A stretch of DNA of 64,000 nt from Burkholderia mayonis (GCF_001523745.2 NZ_CP013386.1:2294001-2358000), one strand, 5' to 3'; counted from the first letter of the stretch, positions 9,436 through 18,936 are shown. Numbers and translations are program-made. Notes: a model not told the origin generated them from the sequence alone.

Positions 9436-9762
9436 TTCGCGAATCGGACGAGCGGTCGCAAGCGTCCGCGCGGAACGACGCCGCACGCCGCCGCAATCAA
9501 CGCAACGGCGTCTGCGCGACGATCACGAGCCGCTTGAACGGAAGCGGCGTATGACCTTCGTCGCGCAGCGCACAGAGAAAGCGCATGCGGGCGCGGCACG
9601 CACCGTTCGAACAAGCGGCTGCACGCGTCGGCCGTGAGGCTGTCGGTGACGACTCGCGGACCGGCGACTCGATCCGGTCGAATCCCGGGCTGTCGCCTTC
9701 GACGATCTGCGGGCAGTCGATCCGCCGGATGTCGAGATGCGACGTGCATGTCCACGCACTCG
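9436..9762. other. Gap between convergent fabV and response-regulator genes
   Basis: About 327 bases with no supportable gene, clear terminator or repeat. Short open frames exist on both strands but have no ribosome sites or recognisable sequence. Confidence 0.5.
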
Positions 9763-10395
9763 CTACACGAGCCCGTTCTCCGACGCATACATGAACAGAT
9801 CGACGTCGGACTTGAGGCCGAGCTTGCCCATCGCGTTGTGCTTGTGCGTGCTGACCGTCTTGATGCTGCGGCCGTAGCGGTTCGCGATGTCGGTCATCGT
9901 CATGCCGGTCGCGCACAGGCGCACGACCTCGATCTCGCGCGGGCTCAGCTGCGGCGGCGCGTCCGCCGCGCGCATCGCGAGCCCGCTCGCCGCGCCAGCG
10001 TGCGTGCCGACGAACGTCCGCCCCTGGCGCACGGCGCCGACCGCGCGCGGCAGCTCGTCGAGGTCGCCGCGCTTGCTCAGCACCGCGAGCGCGCCCGCCT
10101 GACGCATCGACCGCATCAGCACCGGGTTGTCGAGCATCGTCAAGACGATCACGCGAACCGAAGGATGGCCGTTGCGGATCGCGGTCAGCATCGCGAGGCC
10201 GTCGGCCGTGGGCGGGTCGGGCATCGCGAAATCGGTGATGACGATGTCGCACGGCGTCGTCGCGAGCAGCGCGAGCAGCCCGGCCGGGTCGTGCGCCTCC
10301 CCAACGATCGACACGTCGCTCATGCTCGCCAGCACGTGACGCACGCCCAACAGCACGAGCGGATGGTCGTCCGCGATCAACACTTGAACGCTCAT
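9763..10395 (-). CDS. LuxR/NarL-type response regulator
   Basis: A 210-residue two-component output regulator. The receiver domain occupies about residues 1-120 with the acidic pair D9/D10, phospho-acceptor D55 in ITDFAMPD and the conserved Lys in VLSKRGD. The C-terminal LuxR-type helix-turn-helix runs from LSPREIEVVRLC to KTVSTHKHNAMGKLGLKSD. Its start codon abuts the sensor-kinase stop, and AGGAGG inside the end of the kinase gene is a strong ribosome site eight bases upstream. It resembles BvgA/EvgA-type regulators that pair with hybrid kinases. Together with the kinase it lies just downstream of the pilus operon on the same strand, so regulation of that operon is a reasonable inference. 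Confidence 0.93.
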   Translation of the reverse strand: MSVQVLIADDHPLVLLGVRHVLASMSDVSIVGEAHDPAGLLALLATTPCDIVITDFAMPDPPTADGLAMLTAIRNGHPSVRVIVLTMLDNPVLMRSMRQAGALAVLSKRGDLDELPRAVGAVRQGRTFVGTHAGAASGLAMRAADAPPQLSPREIEVVRLCATGMTMTDIANRYGRSIKTVSTHKHNAMGKLGLKSDVDLFMYASENGLV

Positions 10396-12471
10396 TTACG
10401 TTCCTCCTTTTGGATCGCCGCGATCGCGCGATTGCGCCGGATGCGCAACGCAGCGCAGCAGATGGTTCACCATCGCGAGAATTTCGCGGGCCGCGCCGCG
10501 GATCGCGCGCGCGTCTCCCGCCCCTAGCAGATGGTGGAATTCGTCGAGCAGCGCATCGACATGCGCGTGGCCGAACAAGCTGTACGTGCCGCGCGCCGTG
10601 TGGCCCCACGCGCGCAGCTCGCGTTCGGACAGGCCATCGCGCAGGTGGCGCGTCAGCGTGTCCCGGTCGCGCTCGAGCGCGCGGCGGCATGCGAGCAGGA
10701 TCTCCGTGTGCGCCGCGCCGTCGGCGGGCGACGCGCCGAATCCCGCCAGCAAGCGCGTCTTGTCGATCCGCGACGGATCGAAGCGCAGCGGAGGCGACGG
10801 CTCGATCGCATCGGCGAGCGCGCGCTCGAGCGCATCGAGCGTCGTCGGCTTGCCGATGCAGAACGTCATGCCGGCCGCGACGCAGCGCGCGAACTCGCCT
10901 TCCGACACGAGCGCCGTCACGCCGACGATGGGCGTCGCGCGCACGCGCGCATCCGGATGCGCGCGGATCGCCGTCGTCAACGCGACGCCGTCCATGCCCG
11001 GCATCCGGCAATCGGTGAGCACGACGTCGAACGCGCTCGTCTCGAGCGCGCGCAGCGCTTCGTCGCCGCTGCCGCACAGGTGCGCGCGATGGCCGAGCGC
11101 GTCGAGCTGATAACGAATCACCACACGGTTCATCTCCTGATCGTCGGCGACGAGCACGCGATACGCGCGCGACTGCGCCCCCTCCGTCGCGCGCGCGCGC
11201 GCCGAATCGCGCGCATCGAGCGCGGCGCGCAAGCTCTCGACGAACGCGCGCCAGCCGAGCGGGTTGCTGCTCAGCCGCACGTGCGTCCCGCCGTCGATCC
11301 AGCCGGCCGGCTCCGCGACATCGGTCACGCCGACCCAGCCGATTCGCGGCCTCGACGCGTCAACGCGCGCGTCGTCGCACAACACCGCGTCGACGTCCGC
11401 CGCGCCGCGCGCGGCGAGCCGCATGCCTGCCGCGCGCGCGTATGCGGTCAGCGTCGCCGCGAGCGCGGCATCGCCGACATCGATCGACACCACGCGCTCG
11501 GCGAGCGCATCCGGCGCATAGCCGCGCGCCACGACCCCGCAGCGGATGCGCGCCGTCGCCGTGGTTCCCCTGCCTTCTTCGCTTGCCAGCGTCACGTCCC
11601 CCCCTAGCAATCTCGCAAGCCTGCGCGCAATCGCAAGCCCGAGTCCCGTTCCTGGTTCCGTTCTCCGCGCGCCGCGGCGCGCGCGCACGAACGGCGTGAA
11701 GAGCCGCCGCAGTTCGTCTGCGGCGATGCCGATCCCCGTGTCGACGATCGTCGCGACGATCTCGACCGAGCCGTCGACGCCGTCCGCCGCGCGCACACGC
11801 ACCGACACGCTGCCGCGCTCCGAGTACTTGATGCCGTTGCCGATCAGGTTGACGAGAATCTGCCGCAGCCGGTTGCCGTCCGTCAGCACGGCAGCCGGCA
11901 CGTCGGCGTCGACGTGCAGCCTGACCTGCAAGCCCTTGCGATGCGCGCGCACCGCGAGCATCGCGGTCACGCTGTCGACGAGCTCGCGCACGTCGACGCG
12001 CGTCTTCTCGATCGCGAATTGCCCGGCCTCGATGCTCGCGTGATCGAGAATGTCGTTCAGCACGCGCGCGAGCGACTGCCCGGAGTCCTGCACGAGACTC
12101 AGCAGCCGCTGTTGCTCAGGCGCGCGCAGCCCTTCCTTCAACAGCTCGACGAGCGCGAGCATGCCGTTGACGGGCGCGCGCAGCTCGTGGCTCGCGGTCG
12201 CGAGCGAGCCCCGGCTCGCGCGCAGCGCCGCCTGCAAGCGCTTCAGATCGCGGTGCGCCCATCCATAGCTCACCAGCGCGACGAGCACATTGCTGCCGCC
12301 CCATAGCAACGGGTACAGGTGTGACCACTTGCAGGGCGCCGTCGCGACCAGCATGCCGTCCTGCATCCGATTCGAGGCCTGCGACAGCGTCCAGAACGCG
12401 AGCGCTGCAGCAGAGATGCACACCAGTATGCGTCGACAGAATTTGCCTCCGCAAAAGCCGTCGCTTTTCAT
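10396..12471 (-). CDS. Hybrid sensor histidine kinase with receiver and Hpt domains
   Basis: A 691-residue membrane kinase. Two hydrophobic segments (about 14-30 and 52-70) flank a very short periplasmic loop, so there is no large sensory domain. HisKA follows, with phospho-acceptor H95 in TASHELRAPVNG; HATPase_c has N-box NLIGNGIKYSE, G1 VDTGIGI and G2 GTGLGLA. A weak, degenerate receiver-like region lies at about 325-420. A full receiver has D487 in VLTDCRMPGMDG. A C-terminal Hpt-like domain has H624 in AWGHTARGTYSLFGH. This His-Asp-His layout feeds the LuxR-type regulator encoded immediately after it. The start ATG follows AAAGGT. The pilus operon lies upstream on the same strand, 408 bases away. 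Confidence 0.92.
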   Translation of the reverse strand: MKSDGFCGGKFCRRILVCISAAALAFWTLSQASNRMQDGMLVATAPCKWSHLYPLLWGGSNVLVALVSYGWAHRDLKRLQAALRASRGSLATASHELRAPVNGMLALVELLKEGLRAPEQQRLLSLVQDSGQSLARVLNDILDHASIEAGQFAIEKTRVDVRELVDSVTAMLAVRAHRKGLQVRLHVDADVPAAVLTDGNRLRQILVNLIGNGIKYSERGSVSVRVRAADGVDGSVEIVATIVDTGIGIAADELRRLFTPFVRARRGARRTEPGTGLGLAIARRLARLLGGDVTLASEEGRGTTATARIRCGVVARGYAPDALAERVVSIDVGDAALAATLTAYARAAGMRLAARGAADVDAVLCDDARVDASRPRIGWVGVTDVAEPAGWIDGGTHVRLSSNPLGWRAFVESLRAALDARDSARARATEGAQSRAYRVLVADDQEMNRVVIRYQLDALGHRAHLCGSGDEALRALETSAFDVVLTDCRMPGMDGVALTTAIRAHPDARVRATPIVGVTALVSEGEFARCVAAGMTFCIGKPTTLDALERALADAIEPSPPLRFDPSRIDKTRLLAGFGASPADGAAHTEILLACRRALERDRDTLTRHLRDGLSERELRAWGHTARGTYSLFGHAHVDALLDEFHHLLGAGDARAIRGAAREILAMVNHLLRCVAHPAQSRDRGDPKGGT

Positions 12472-12879
12472 ACCTTTATCCCATTTGGAACCTCGCCAGA
12501 ATACGCATCTCTTCCGTTTCCGGAAAAAACCCGCACCTCCTTTTTCTTGTCGGCGTTCCGTTTATGGGTAGGGTCGTTTATCCCATCGCACGTGCGCTTT
12601 CTCCGATTCTTCGATTCGATGGCGCGCAGTCGCGAGCGGCGCCGTCCGCATTTCAACCGGCCCGAAACGAACGTGGGACGGCCTCTCGCGAATGTCGACG
12701 ATCAACGCTTGCGCAATGCGATATTCTCGCGCCCGATTTGGCCATTTCGGGCTTCGCACGTCGTCAAATCCACACGTCGTTCGAAAACGAAAGAAACTAA
12801 TCCATTTTGCCTTCTCACCTCCATGTCCCCCGCTCGATTCGAATGTCCGAAACGATTTCCGAAAAGCGCCGGCTCGCGG
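12472..12879. other. Kinase promoter region with repeated TTTATCCCAT
   Basis: A 408-base gap between the pilus tip gene and the kinase gene, with lower GC than its surroundings. The decamer TTTATCCCAT occurs at 12475-12484, overlapping the kinase ribosome-site region, and again at 12577-12586. The second copy is also one arm of an imperfect inverted repeat ATGGGTA...TATCCCAT (12564-12586). No gene is supported. These may be autoregulatory sites; speculative. Confidence 0.35.
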
Positions 12880-13845
12880 CTAATAGCGCACGTCGACGAC
12901 CACGCTGTCCGTATACGTGCCGACGGCGGGCGTTTGCTGATCCGAATAGATCCGCGCGGTATACGGGAACTGCTGTGCCGCCTGGCCGTCGGCCGCCGCG
13001 CCGCTGCCGGCGCGGTTCGTCGACTGTCCCCACACCACACCGCCGCCCGTGCCGAAAATGTCGTACTGCAGGCGGTTCGCGCCGTTCGCCATCTGCCGGC
13101 GGCCGCTCGCATGCGGGTTCGCGCCGCTGCTCAGGCCGACCGTGTAGACCATCCCTTTCGTGCAGGTGAGCGACACGCTGCCCGTCACGGGCGCGAAGCC
13201 GGCGACTGTCGGCGCGGCGCCGAAGTTCACGTCGGGCGCGGCGATCACGCAATCGTTGGTCACGGTGATCGTCACCGGCACGACCGCCGTGCCCGAGCCC
13301 TGGTCGCGGCCGAGACAGATGCCGAGAATGCCGATCCCGCTGCAGTAATTCCAGGTCCATGAGATCGTCAGCGTGTCGGTGTACGTGCCCGCCGCGACGT
13401 TGCTGCCCTGGATCGTCCGGAAATATAGCGGCAGCGTCTGCGCGGGACCGCCGAAGATCCCGAGCAGGTTCAGCAGTTGCCCGCTCGCCCAGTTGTAAGT
13501 CACGCCGAAGTCGAGCTTGATCGAGTAGTTCTGGTCGGCGAACGTCGAGTACGGCACCGAGTCGCCCGTCGAGCCGACGAGCTTGCCGCCGTTCGCCGAC
13601 GTGATCGTCGCGTTGATCTTGTCGCCGATCACGAAGAGGCCGAGCAGCGCGCCCGAGCATGACAGACCGCTGCTCGTCGTCGAAGTCGACTGCGGCTGGC
13701 TCGCGACGACGAACGACGTGACCGTGCCGAACGACGCGGGCGCCGCGCTCACGACCGAGCACGACGCGTGCGCGTGCAGCGCCGCGAAGGGACTGAGCGC
13801 GAGCGCCGCCGCGGTGCGCACGAAGAAATTGCAGAATGGCTTCAT
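12880..13845 (-). CDS. Csu-type pilus tip subunit, two SCPU domains (CsuE-like)
   Basis: A 321-residue secreted protein with signal peptide (cleavage after about HAHA) and two tandem spore-coat-U (SCPU) domains. The first spans about 28-180 and ends in AAGTYTDTLTISW. The second spans about 195-321 and ends in VGTYTDSVVVDVRY; this GTYTD motif near the last strand marks archaic chaperone-usher subunits. Two-domain SCPU proteins encoded last in the operon are the tip adhesins, as in Acinetobacter CsuE. Paired cysteines occur in both domains. The gene starts 15 bases after the usher stop. The C-terminal tyrosine is typical of subunits recognised by chaperone and usher. Confidence 0.88.
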   Translation of the reverse strand: MKPFCNFFVRTAAALALSPFAALHAHASCSVVSAAPASFGTVTSFVVASQPQSTSTTSSGLSCSGALLGLFVIGDKINATITSANGGKLVGSTGDSVPYSTFADQNYSIKLDFGVTYNWASGQLLNLLGIFGGPAQTLPLYFRTIQGSNVAAGTYTDTLTISWTWNYCSGIGILGICLGRDQGSGTAVVPVTITVTNDCVIAAPDVNFGAAPTVAGFAPVTGSVSLTCTKGMVYTVGLSSGANPHASGRRQMANGANRLQYDIFGTGGGVVWGQSTNRAGSGAAADGQAAQQFPYTARIYSDQQTPAVGTYTDSVVVDVRY

Positions 13846-13860
13846 CGAGAATCCCTGTCG

Positions 13861-16269
13861 TTATTCGCCGCACGCGAGCGGACCGATGCGGCTCATCTGC
13901 GCCGCGCCGACGTCGGCGTCGAACGTCGCGCGGCACGTGCGGCCGTCCGGCGTCGTGACGCGCAGGTGATTGACCGCGGACAATCCTTCGAGATAAGTCT
14001 CGCCTTGCCAGCCGACGAGCGCGGTCTGGCCGCTCTCCTCGTGCAGCACGCGCGAGCCGATCCCGAGCGGCCGCCCCGCGGCGTCGACGAGCGCGATTTG
14101 CGCCGAGACGACCCGCTGGATCGGAAACGTGACGAGCGCGCCGCCGTGATCGCGCACGGCAACGCGCTTCTCGACGACCGGCACGCGCACGTTGCTCGGC
14201 AGATCGAGCGGATCGATCTCGTACTTGCCCGCGTAGTACGACGGCGCCCACGGCACGAGCAGGTGGCCGCCGCCGTCGGTCTTGCCGACGAGTTGATTCT
14301 CGTAGCGCACCGGCACGCCCTTGCGGCCTTGCGTGTCGATCAGCACGAACGCGTCGTCGACGCGGTTCGCGGGCAGCATCGCGCCGTCCATCACGACGAC
14401 CGAACCCTGCACCTCGCCCCAGCGCGCATAGCCGCGTCCCGCGCCATAACCGTACGCGCCGCCCTGCACCTGGAAGTAGCGGTTGCGCCACGTCGCGTCC
14501 GCCTGCTGATAGTGGGAGCCGCCGCCCGCGTATGCGAGGTTCCAGCCGAAGCCGCCGTCGCTCGGCACGCTGCGGCTGTATTGCGCGCGCTCGCTTACGC
14601 CGTTGTTCTCGTCGCGCGCGACCGAGCCCGTCACGACGCCCTTGTCGCCGAGCGGCACGATCAGTTGCACTTGCGCGGCGAGCCCGTGGTCGCCGATCGT
14701 CTTGTTGACCGACGCGTAGATCGTCGCGCGCCGGAAGATCGGCCGCGTGTACGACAGGTTCGCGATCCGCGTGCGCGAGCCGTCCGCGCCGCGCACGTCG
14801 AAGTAGCCGGCGCCGAGCGTGCCGCCGATCGCGCCGAGATTCAGCGCGCCCGTCGCTTGCGTGCTGTTGCGCACGAGCCGATACGTGACGTCGGACGGCA
14901 GATCGTAGACCGACAGGTCGCGAAACCCGCCGGTGCGCTGGATCCGCTGCAGCGCCACGCTGAACCGCTGCGACGAATAGCTGTAGCCGAACGCGTACTG
15001 CTGACCCGAGGTGCCCGCGAGGCTGCTTTGCGTCGCCGCGAAGTTGAGCACGCCGAACATGCCGACGCCGACGTCGAGCCCGAGGCCGCCGAGCGCGAAG
15101 CGTTCGCCGCCTTCCGCGTGGCCTTCGATCGTCAGGTAATCGGTGAGACCGTAGCGCGCGGTGCCCGACGCCGCGAGCTTGCCGTACGAGAACGAGCGGA
15201 TTCCGTAGTCGCGCCGCATCGCGCCGACCGACAGCGAATAATCGGACAGCCCCTTCCGCAGCAGCGTGTTCGCGACGTAGAACGGAATCGTCGTCGCGAC
15301 CTGGCGGCCGAGCGCGTCGGTGGTCACGACGGTCGCCTCGCCCGCGCCGTTGATAAACGGCACGTTGTTCAGCGTGAACGGCCCGGGATTGACCTGCCCC
15401 GTCGTCGTCTTGCTGCCGTTGATGAACAGATCGACGGCGGTCGGCACCGCGGCTTGGCCCGAGAACTGCGGCAGCGGATACGTGACGATGTCGGGCCGCA
15501 CCTTGAAGTCGCGCTCGACCGACACGCCGCCCAAGCGCACCGCGCTGCTCCACGACAGCGCGCCCGTGATCACGTCGCCCGCCGTGTACGTGAGCATCCG
15601 GTCCTGGTCCGAGTAGCGCCAGGACGTGTCGTAGCGCAGATAGCGGTTGCTCGCGACGCCGCCGCTGCCGCCGTAATCGCGCCGGTAAACGCCCGTGTTC
15701 GTCACCGTGCCCCATGTGTCGAAGAGCCGCGCTTCGGTCCACGCGGACGTGTAGCTCGTGCCGAGCGTCGGCGAATTCGCGTAGACGTCGTAATTGAACA
15801 GAAGCCCGAAGCTCACGGCTGCGGGCGTGCGGTCGTACAGCCGCCGCGAGCCGACCGCCTGCTGCGGCAGCCAGTCGGGCGGCACGGTCAGCTTCAGACG
15901 CTGATCGGCGCTCTCATATTCCGCCTGCACGCCGTCGAGCCTGGACAGGTCGACGAGCGCGTCCGGATCGGCGTTCATGCGCACCGACGCCTGCGCGAGG
16001 TCGCCTGCGCGCGCATAGTAGACACCCTCGCGATAGCGGATCGGCACGATCCGCCCCGTCGACAGCTCGTTGACGACGAGCTCGAGGTACAGCGTGCCGT
16101 GCGTCGCCGCGCCGCCGGCGGGCGGCGGCGCTCGGCCGAAGCTGTCCGCGAGCGTCATCGGCTCGCCCGCCCGCGCGTCCCCCGCCGCCGCGAACGCAAT
16201 TCCCACCGCCCACGCCGCTGCGCGCCGTCGCGGCAGTCTTCTCGTTCCGTGTTCGTTGTACCGCTTCAA
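13861..16269 (-). CDS. Outer-membrane usher of an archaic chaperone-usher pilus (CsuD-like)
   Basis: About 802 residues, the normal usher size. The usher forms a 24-strand outer-membrane pore that assembles subunits delivered by the chaperone. The N-terminal domain begins LYLELVVNELSTG; mid-barrel sequence includes SYTSAWTEARLFDTWG and YRRDYGG. A plug-type region with FINGAGEATVVTTDALGRQ follows, and the C-terminal domain ends with the CRATF-containing segment typical of this group. I chose TTG at 16267-16269: it gives MKRYNEHGTRR followed by a hydrophobic signal ending DARA, with GGGGA upstream; no ATG precedes the signal peptide. Longer frames reaching back into the chaperone gene are artefacts. 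It lies between the chaperone and tip genes. Confidence 0.9.
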   Translation of the reverse strand: MKRYNEHGTRRLPRRRAAAWAVGIAFAAAGDARAGEPMTLADSFGRAPPPAGGAATHGTLYLELVVNELSTGRIVPIRYREGVYYARAGDLAQASVRMNADPDALVDLSRLDGVQAEYESADQRLKLTVPPDWLPQQAVGSRRLYDRTPAAVSFGLLFNYDVYANSPTLGTSYTSAWTEARLFDTWGTVTNTGVYRRDYGGSGGVASNRYLRYDTSWRYSDQDRMLTYTAGDVITGALSWSSAVRLGGVSVERDFKVRPDIVTYPLPQFSGQAAVPTAVDLFINGSKTTTGQVNPGPFTLNNVPFINGAGEATVVTTDALGRQVATTIPFYVANTLLRKGLSDYSLSVGAMRRDYGIRSFSYGKLAASGTARYGLTDYLTIEGHAEGGERFALGGLGLDVGVGMFGVLNFAATQSSLAGTSGQQYAFGYSYSSQRFSVALQRIQRTGGFRDLSVYDLPSDVTYRLVRNSTQATGALNLGAIGGTLGAGYFDVRGADGSRTRIANLSYTRPIFRRATIYASVNKTIGDHGLAAQVQLIVPLGDKGVVTGSVARDENNGVSERAQYSRSVPSDGGFGWNLAYAGGGSHYQQADATWRNRYFQVQGGAYGYGAGRGYARWGEVQGSVVVMDGAMLPANRVDDAFVLIDTQGRKGVPVRYENQLVGKTDGGGHLLVPWAPSYYAGKYEIDPLDLPSNVRVPVVEKRVAVRDHGGALVTFPIQRVVSAQIALVDAAGRPLGIGSRVLHEESGQTALVGWQGETYLEGLSAVNHLRVTTPDGRTCRATFDADVGAAQMSRIGPLACGE

Positions 16270-16313
16270 GGCATTTCCCCGTCGCGACGTCGTCGCTTGT
16301 GTCGTGATGCGGA

Positions 16314-17153
16314 TTACCGGTTCGAAGCGGCGCCGTCCACGTCGATTGCGAGGTCGGCCACGCCGTTGACGGTGGCGACCAGCTTGGAATTGGAATTGAC
16401 CGTCAGGCCGTCGGGCAGCGCCCAGCGCATCTGCGCGCCAGGCAGCACGTAGCCGAGCAGACCGCGCGCGAAGTCGGCGCGCGCACCGTTCGATTCGAAT
16501 GCCGCGTGCGTGATCCGCGCGTGCACGGGGCCGCGGTTCGACACGACGAGCCACCGCTTGCCGCCGCCGTTCGCGACGTGCCAGCGGAGCGCCGGCCGCC
16601 CCGCCGTCGCCGGGTCGCGGCGCTTGTCCGGGTTCTCCTTCGTCCACAGGCCGCCGCCGTAGACGAAGAGCGGCACCGAGTAGTGCATCTGGAACTTGAC
16701 GCCGAGCGACGCCTCGTTCGCCGAGTTCTGCGCGTCGTCGTCCGGCTGCGGGATCTCGTCGATCAGCACGCGGTACGCTTCCTCGGTGCCGGGCGCGACG
16801 TCCGCGAGGCGCGTCAGCCGGATGAGCTGGCGCTTGCCGGGCGGCACGGTCGCCATCGGCGGGCTGCCCGCGATGCGCGGCTGGTTTTCGTCGTAGACAT
16901 CCTCGCCGTTCGCTTCGCGCCAGCCGAGCACACGCACCTGCAGCGTCACCGGCCGGCGATCGCGGTTCTCGAGCCACAGCGCCGCCGCGCGCTGGTCGCT
17001 CTCGATCACGGGATCGATCGGCCAGATCATCACGGACGCCGCCGCATGCGCGTGCTGCACGGCGAACGACGCCGCGGACGCCGCGCACAGCAGCGCGCGG
17101 CGCAGCATACGGCCGGCGCGCGCTGGCGTGCCAGGCGATCTCGATACATTCAT
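16314..17153 (-). CDS. Periplasmic pilus chaperone (CsuC-like, PapD superfamily)
   Basis: A 279-residue immunoglobulin-like chaperone with signal peptide (RRALLCAASAASFAVQHAHA). The first domain begins ASVMIWPIDPVIESDQ and carries the usual LENRDRRPVTLQVRV strand, which includes the conserved basic subunit-binding position. EEAYRVLIDEIP, the hallmark of the G1/F1 region, follows. Archaic chaperones of the Csu family share this WP-P-E opening. The start ATG follows CAGGAATCCGTC. It sits between the third small subunit and the usher, which matches the csuA/B-A-B-C-D-E order. Confidence 0.9.
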   Translation of the reverse strand: MNVSRSPGTPARAGRMLRRALLCAASAASFAVQHAHAAASVMIWPIDPVIESDQRAAALWLENRDRRPVTLQVRVLGWREANGEDVYDENQPRIAGSPPMATVPPGKRQLIRLTRLADVAPGTEEAYRVLIDEIPQPDDDAQNSANEASLGVKFQMHYSVPLFVYGGGLWTKENPDKRRDPATAGRPALRWHVANGGGKRWLVVSNRGPVHARITHAAFESNGARADFARGLLGYVLPGAQMRWALPDGLTVNSNSKLVATVNGVADLAIDVDGAASNR

Positions 17154-17170
17154 GACGGATTCCTGATTGA

Positions 17171-17695
17171 TTAGTAACTGAGCGTGACCTGCGCGGTGTC
17201 CGTGTAAGTGCCGGCGGGCGCGTTGCCGCCCGGCAACGTCAATGCGCCATAGATCGGCAGCGTGACCGTCCCGGACACGGGCAGCGACACCGCCTGCCCG
17301 ATCGCGATCGCCCGCGTGCGCCCGGGATCCGAATACAGCCGATAGGCAACGCGTGCGCCGCCGCTCGCCAGATTGCGCTGCGTGTTGCCCGCGCTTGGGT
17401 TCGCGCCGCCGTCGATCGTCATCTTCAGCGTCGAGCCGGGCGAGCATTCGATCTGCAGCGCGCCGCCGCCGACCGCCGCAATCGCCTGCCCTGTCGCCAC
17501 GGCCGGATGCGCGCCGAAGTCGAGCGTGCCGAAGTTCAGGCCGCTCGTCGGCCCGCCGCCTGCGACGCCGCAGCCCGCGACGATCTGCGCGCTGACCGTG
17601 AAGGCCTGGGTTCTGGGCAACAGCGTGTCGGCCCGGCCGGGAGCCGGCAGCAACGCGACGCACAGCAGAAAAACCACTCGTTGTAAGGTCGACAT
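17171..17695 (-). CDS. SCPU-domain pilus subunit (CsuB-like position)
   Basis: A 174-residue secreted subunit: signal peptide ending at about PGRA, then one spore-coat-U domain with the conserved LNFGTLDFG, CSPG and terminal AGTYTDTAQVTLSY. The cysteines GCGV and IECSP probably form the domain disulphide. It is the third small subunit in transcription order, just before the chaperone gene (17-base gap). Confidence 0.88.
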   Translation of the reverse strand: MSTLQRVVFLLCVALLPAPGRADTLLPRTQAFTVSAQIVAGCGVAGGGPTSGLNFGTLDFGAHPAVATGQAIAAVGGGALQIECSPGSTLKMTIDGGANPSAGNTQRNLASGGARVAYRLYSDPGRTRAIAIGQAVSLPVSGTVTLPIYGALTLPGGNAPAGTYTDTAQVTLSY

Positions 17696-17777
17696 GACGA
17701 ACGGAAATCTGGGATCGCCTCGCGGCTCGCTTGCGCGCGGGCCGCGAGGCCGGACTGAACGGATTCGGCGCGCGCGC

Positions 17778-18338
17778 TTACCAGCCGAGCGTGACGTTCA
17801 GCACGTCGGTGTACGTGCCCGCGGCGAGCGCCGACGAGCTCGTCTTGTTGACGACGCCGAAAAGCGGCAGCGCGAACGCGGAGCCCGGCGTCGGCACCGA
17901 CACCGATTGCGGCGTGCCCGCGACGTACTGCTGCGAGTGGCCCGCGTCCGCATAGACTTCGTACGGCACGAAGCTGCCGCCGTTTGCGAGCGCACGCGTG
18001 CCCGTGCCGACCGTCGCGCCCTTCGACGCGTTCTGGCCGCCGTCGATCGTCACCTGGATCGACGTAACGTCCGGCGAGCACGTGACTTGCGTCGTCGTCG
18101 AGCCGCCGCCGTTTGCCGCACTGGCGAGCTGGCCCGTGAAGCCGCTCGGCTGCGTGCCGAAGTCGAGCGTGCCGAAGTTCGTCGCGCTGACCGAGCCGCC
18201 GCCCGTATCGACCGCGCAGCCCGTCGTCAGCACGAGTTGCGAGTTGACCGTCCCCGTGAGCGGGCTGGTTTGCGCCTGCGCGCCTGCACAAGCGGACAAG
18301 CAGGCGACAGCCGCCCAAACTTTCCAGTGAGCCTTCAT
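17778..18338 (-). CDS. SCPU-domain pilus subunit (CsuA-like position)
   Basis: A 186-residue secreted subunit with a signal peptide ending GAQAQ, followed by one SCPU domain: GCAVDTGG, TNFGTLDFG, VTCSPDV and the ending AGTYTDVLNVTLGW. It is the second gene of the operon. The ATG is preceded by a GGAAAC ribosome-site-like sequence. Confidence 0.88.
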   Translation of the reverse strand: MKAHWKVWAAVACLSACAGAQAQTSPLTGTVNSQLVLTTGCAVDTGGGSVSATNFGTLDFGTQPSGFTGQLASAANGGGSTTTQVTCSPDVTSIQVTIDGGQNASKGATVGTGTRALANGGSFVPYEVYADAGHSQQYVAGTPQSVSVPTPGSAFALPLFGVVNKTSSSALAAGTYTDVLNVTLGW

Positions 18339-18390
18339 ATAGTTTCCTTCCGTGTGGTGAAAATGAACTGTTGCTGCTTACCTGCCCGGA

Positions 18391-18936
18391 TCACCAGTCG
18401 AGCGTGATCCCGAGCAAATCCTCGTAAGTCCCCGACGGCAGCGCGCGCGTCATGCCGTTGACGACGCCGAAGAGCGGCAGCGTCACGTCGTCCTGTCGCC
18501 CGTCGACGAAAAACGACTGCGGCAAAAGCGGCACGTACGGCACGCTGCGCGCCGCGTCGCGGTATACGTTGTACGGAATCCGGCCGACGACGCGCCCGTC
18601 CGCGCCGCGCTTGACCAGATAGCGGGTCGACTGGTCGCCGTTGCGACCGCTGTCGATGGACACCAGAAAGCCGCTGACGTCCGGGCTGCACACGATGCGC
18701 ACCGCACCGTTCGACGTCGCGCGGCCATCGGCCGTGAGGTAGTCGGACCAGAGCGGTCCCTGCGTGCCGAATTCCAGCCGGCCCAAATCCACGCTTCCGG
18801 CAACGCCCGCGACCTCGCATCCGCGGCTGACTTGCAAATTCACCTGCATCGTGCCGGTCAGCTGCCCGGCCGAGACAGCCGCGAAAAACAACATGAATGC
18901 CGCCCCGCTCACCCTCTGCACCACACGCTTGCGCAT
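18391..18936 (-). CDS. Major-type SCPU pilus subunit, first gene of operon (CsuA/B-like)
   Basis: A 181-residue secreted protein. I chose the ATG at 18936, preceded by GGAGAGCGAA; it gives MRKRVVQRV and a hydrophobic signal ending VSAG. A longer in-frame opening upstream lacks a ribosome site and is Arg-rich noise. One SCPU domain follows, with GCEVAG, DLGRLEFGTQ, VCSPDV and the C-terminal SGTYEDLLGITLDW. First position in the operon corresponds to the shaft subunit in Csu pili. The other family members use FGTLDFG where this one has LGRLEFG. Confidence 0.85.
   Translation of the reverse strand: MRKRVVQRVSGAAFMLFFAAVSAGQLTGTMQVNLQVSRGCEVAGVAGSVDLGRLEFGTQGPLWSDYLTADGRATSNGAVRIVCSPDVSGFLVSIDSGRNGDQSTRYLVKRGADGRVVGRIPYNVYRDAARSVPYVPLLPQSFFVDGRQDDVTLPLFGVVNGMTRALPSGTYEDLLGITLDW

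Noticed and set aside
13861..17088. Usher extended upstream to 17088
   Set aside because: The extra N-terminal part is the chaperone gene read out of frame; the usher signal peptide begins at the TTG at 16269.
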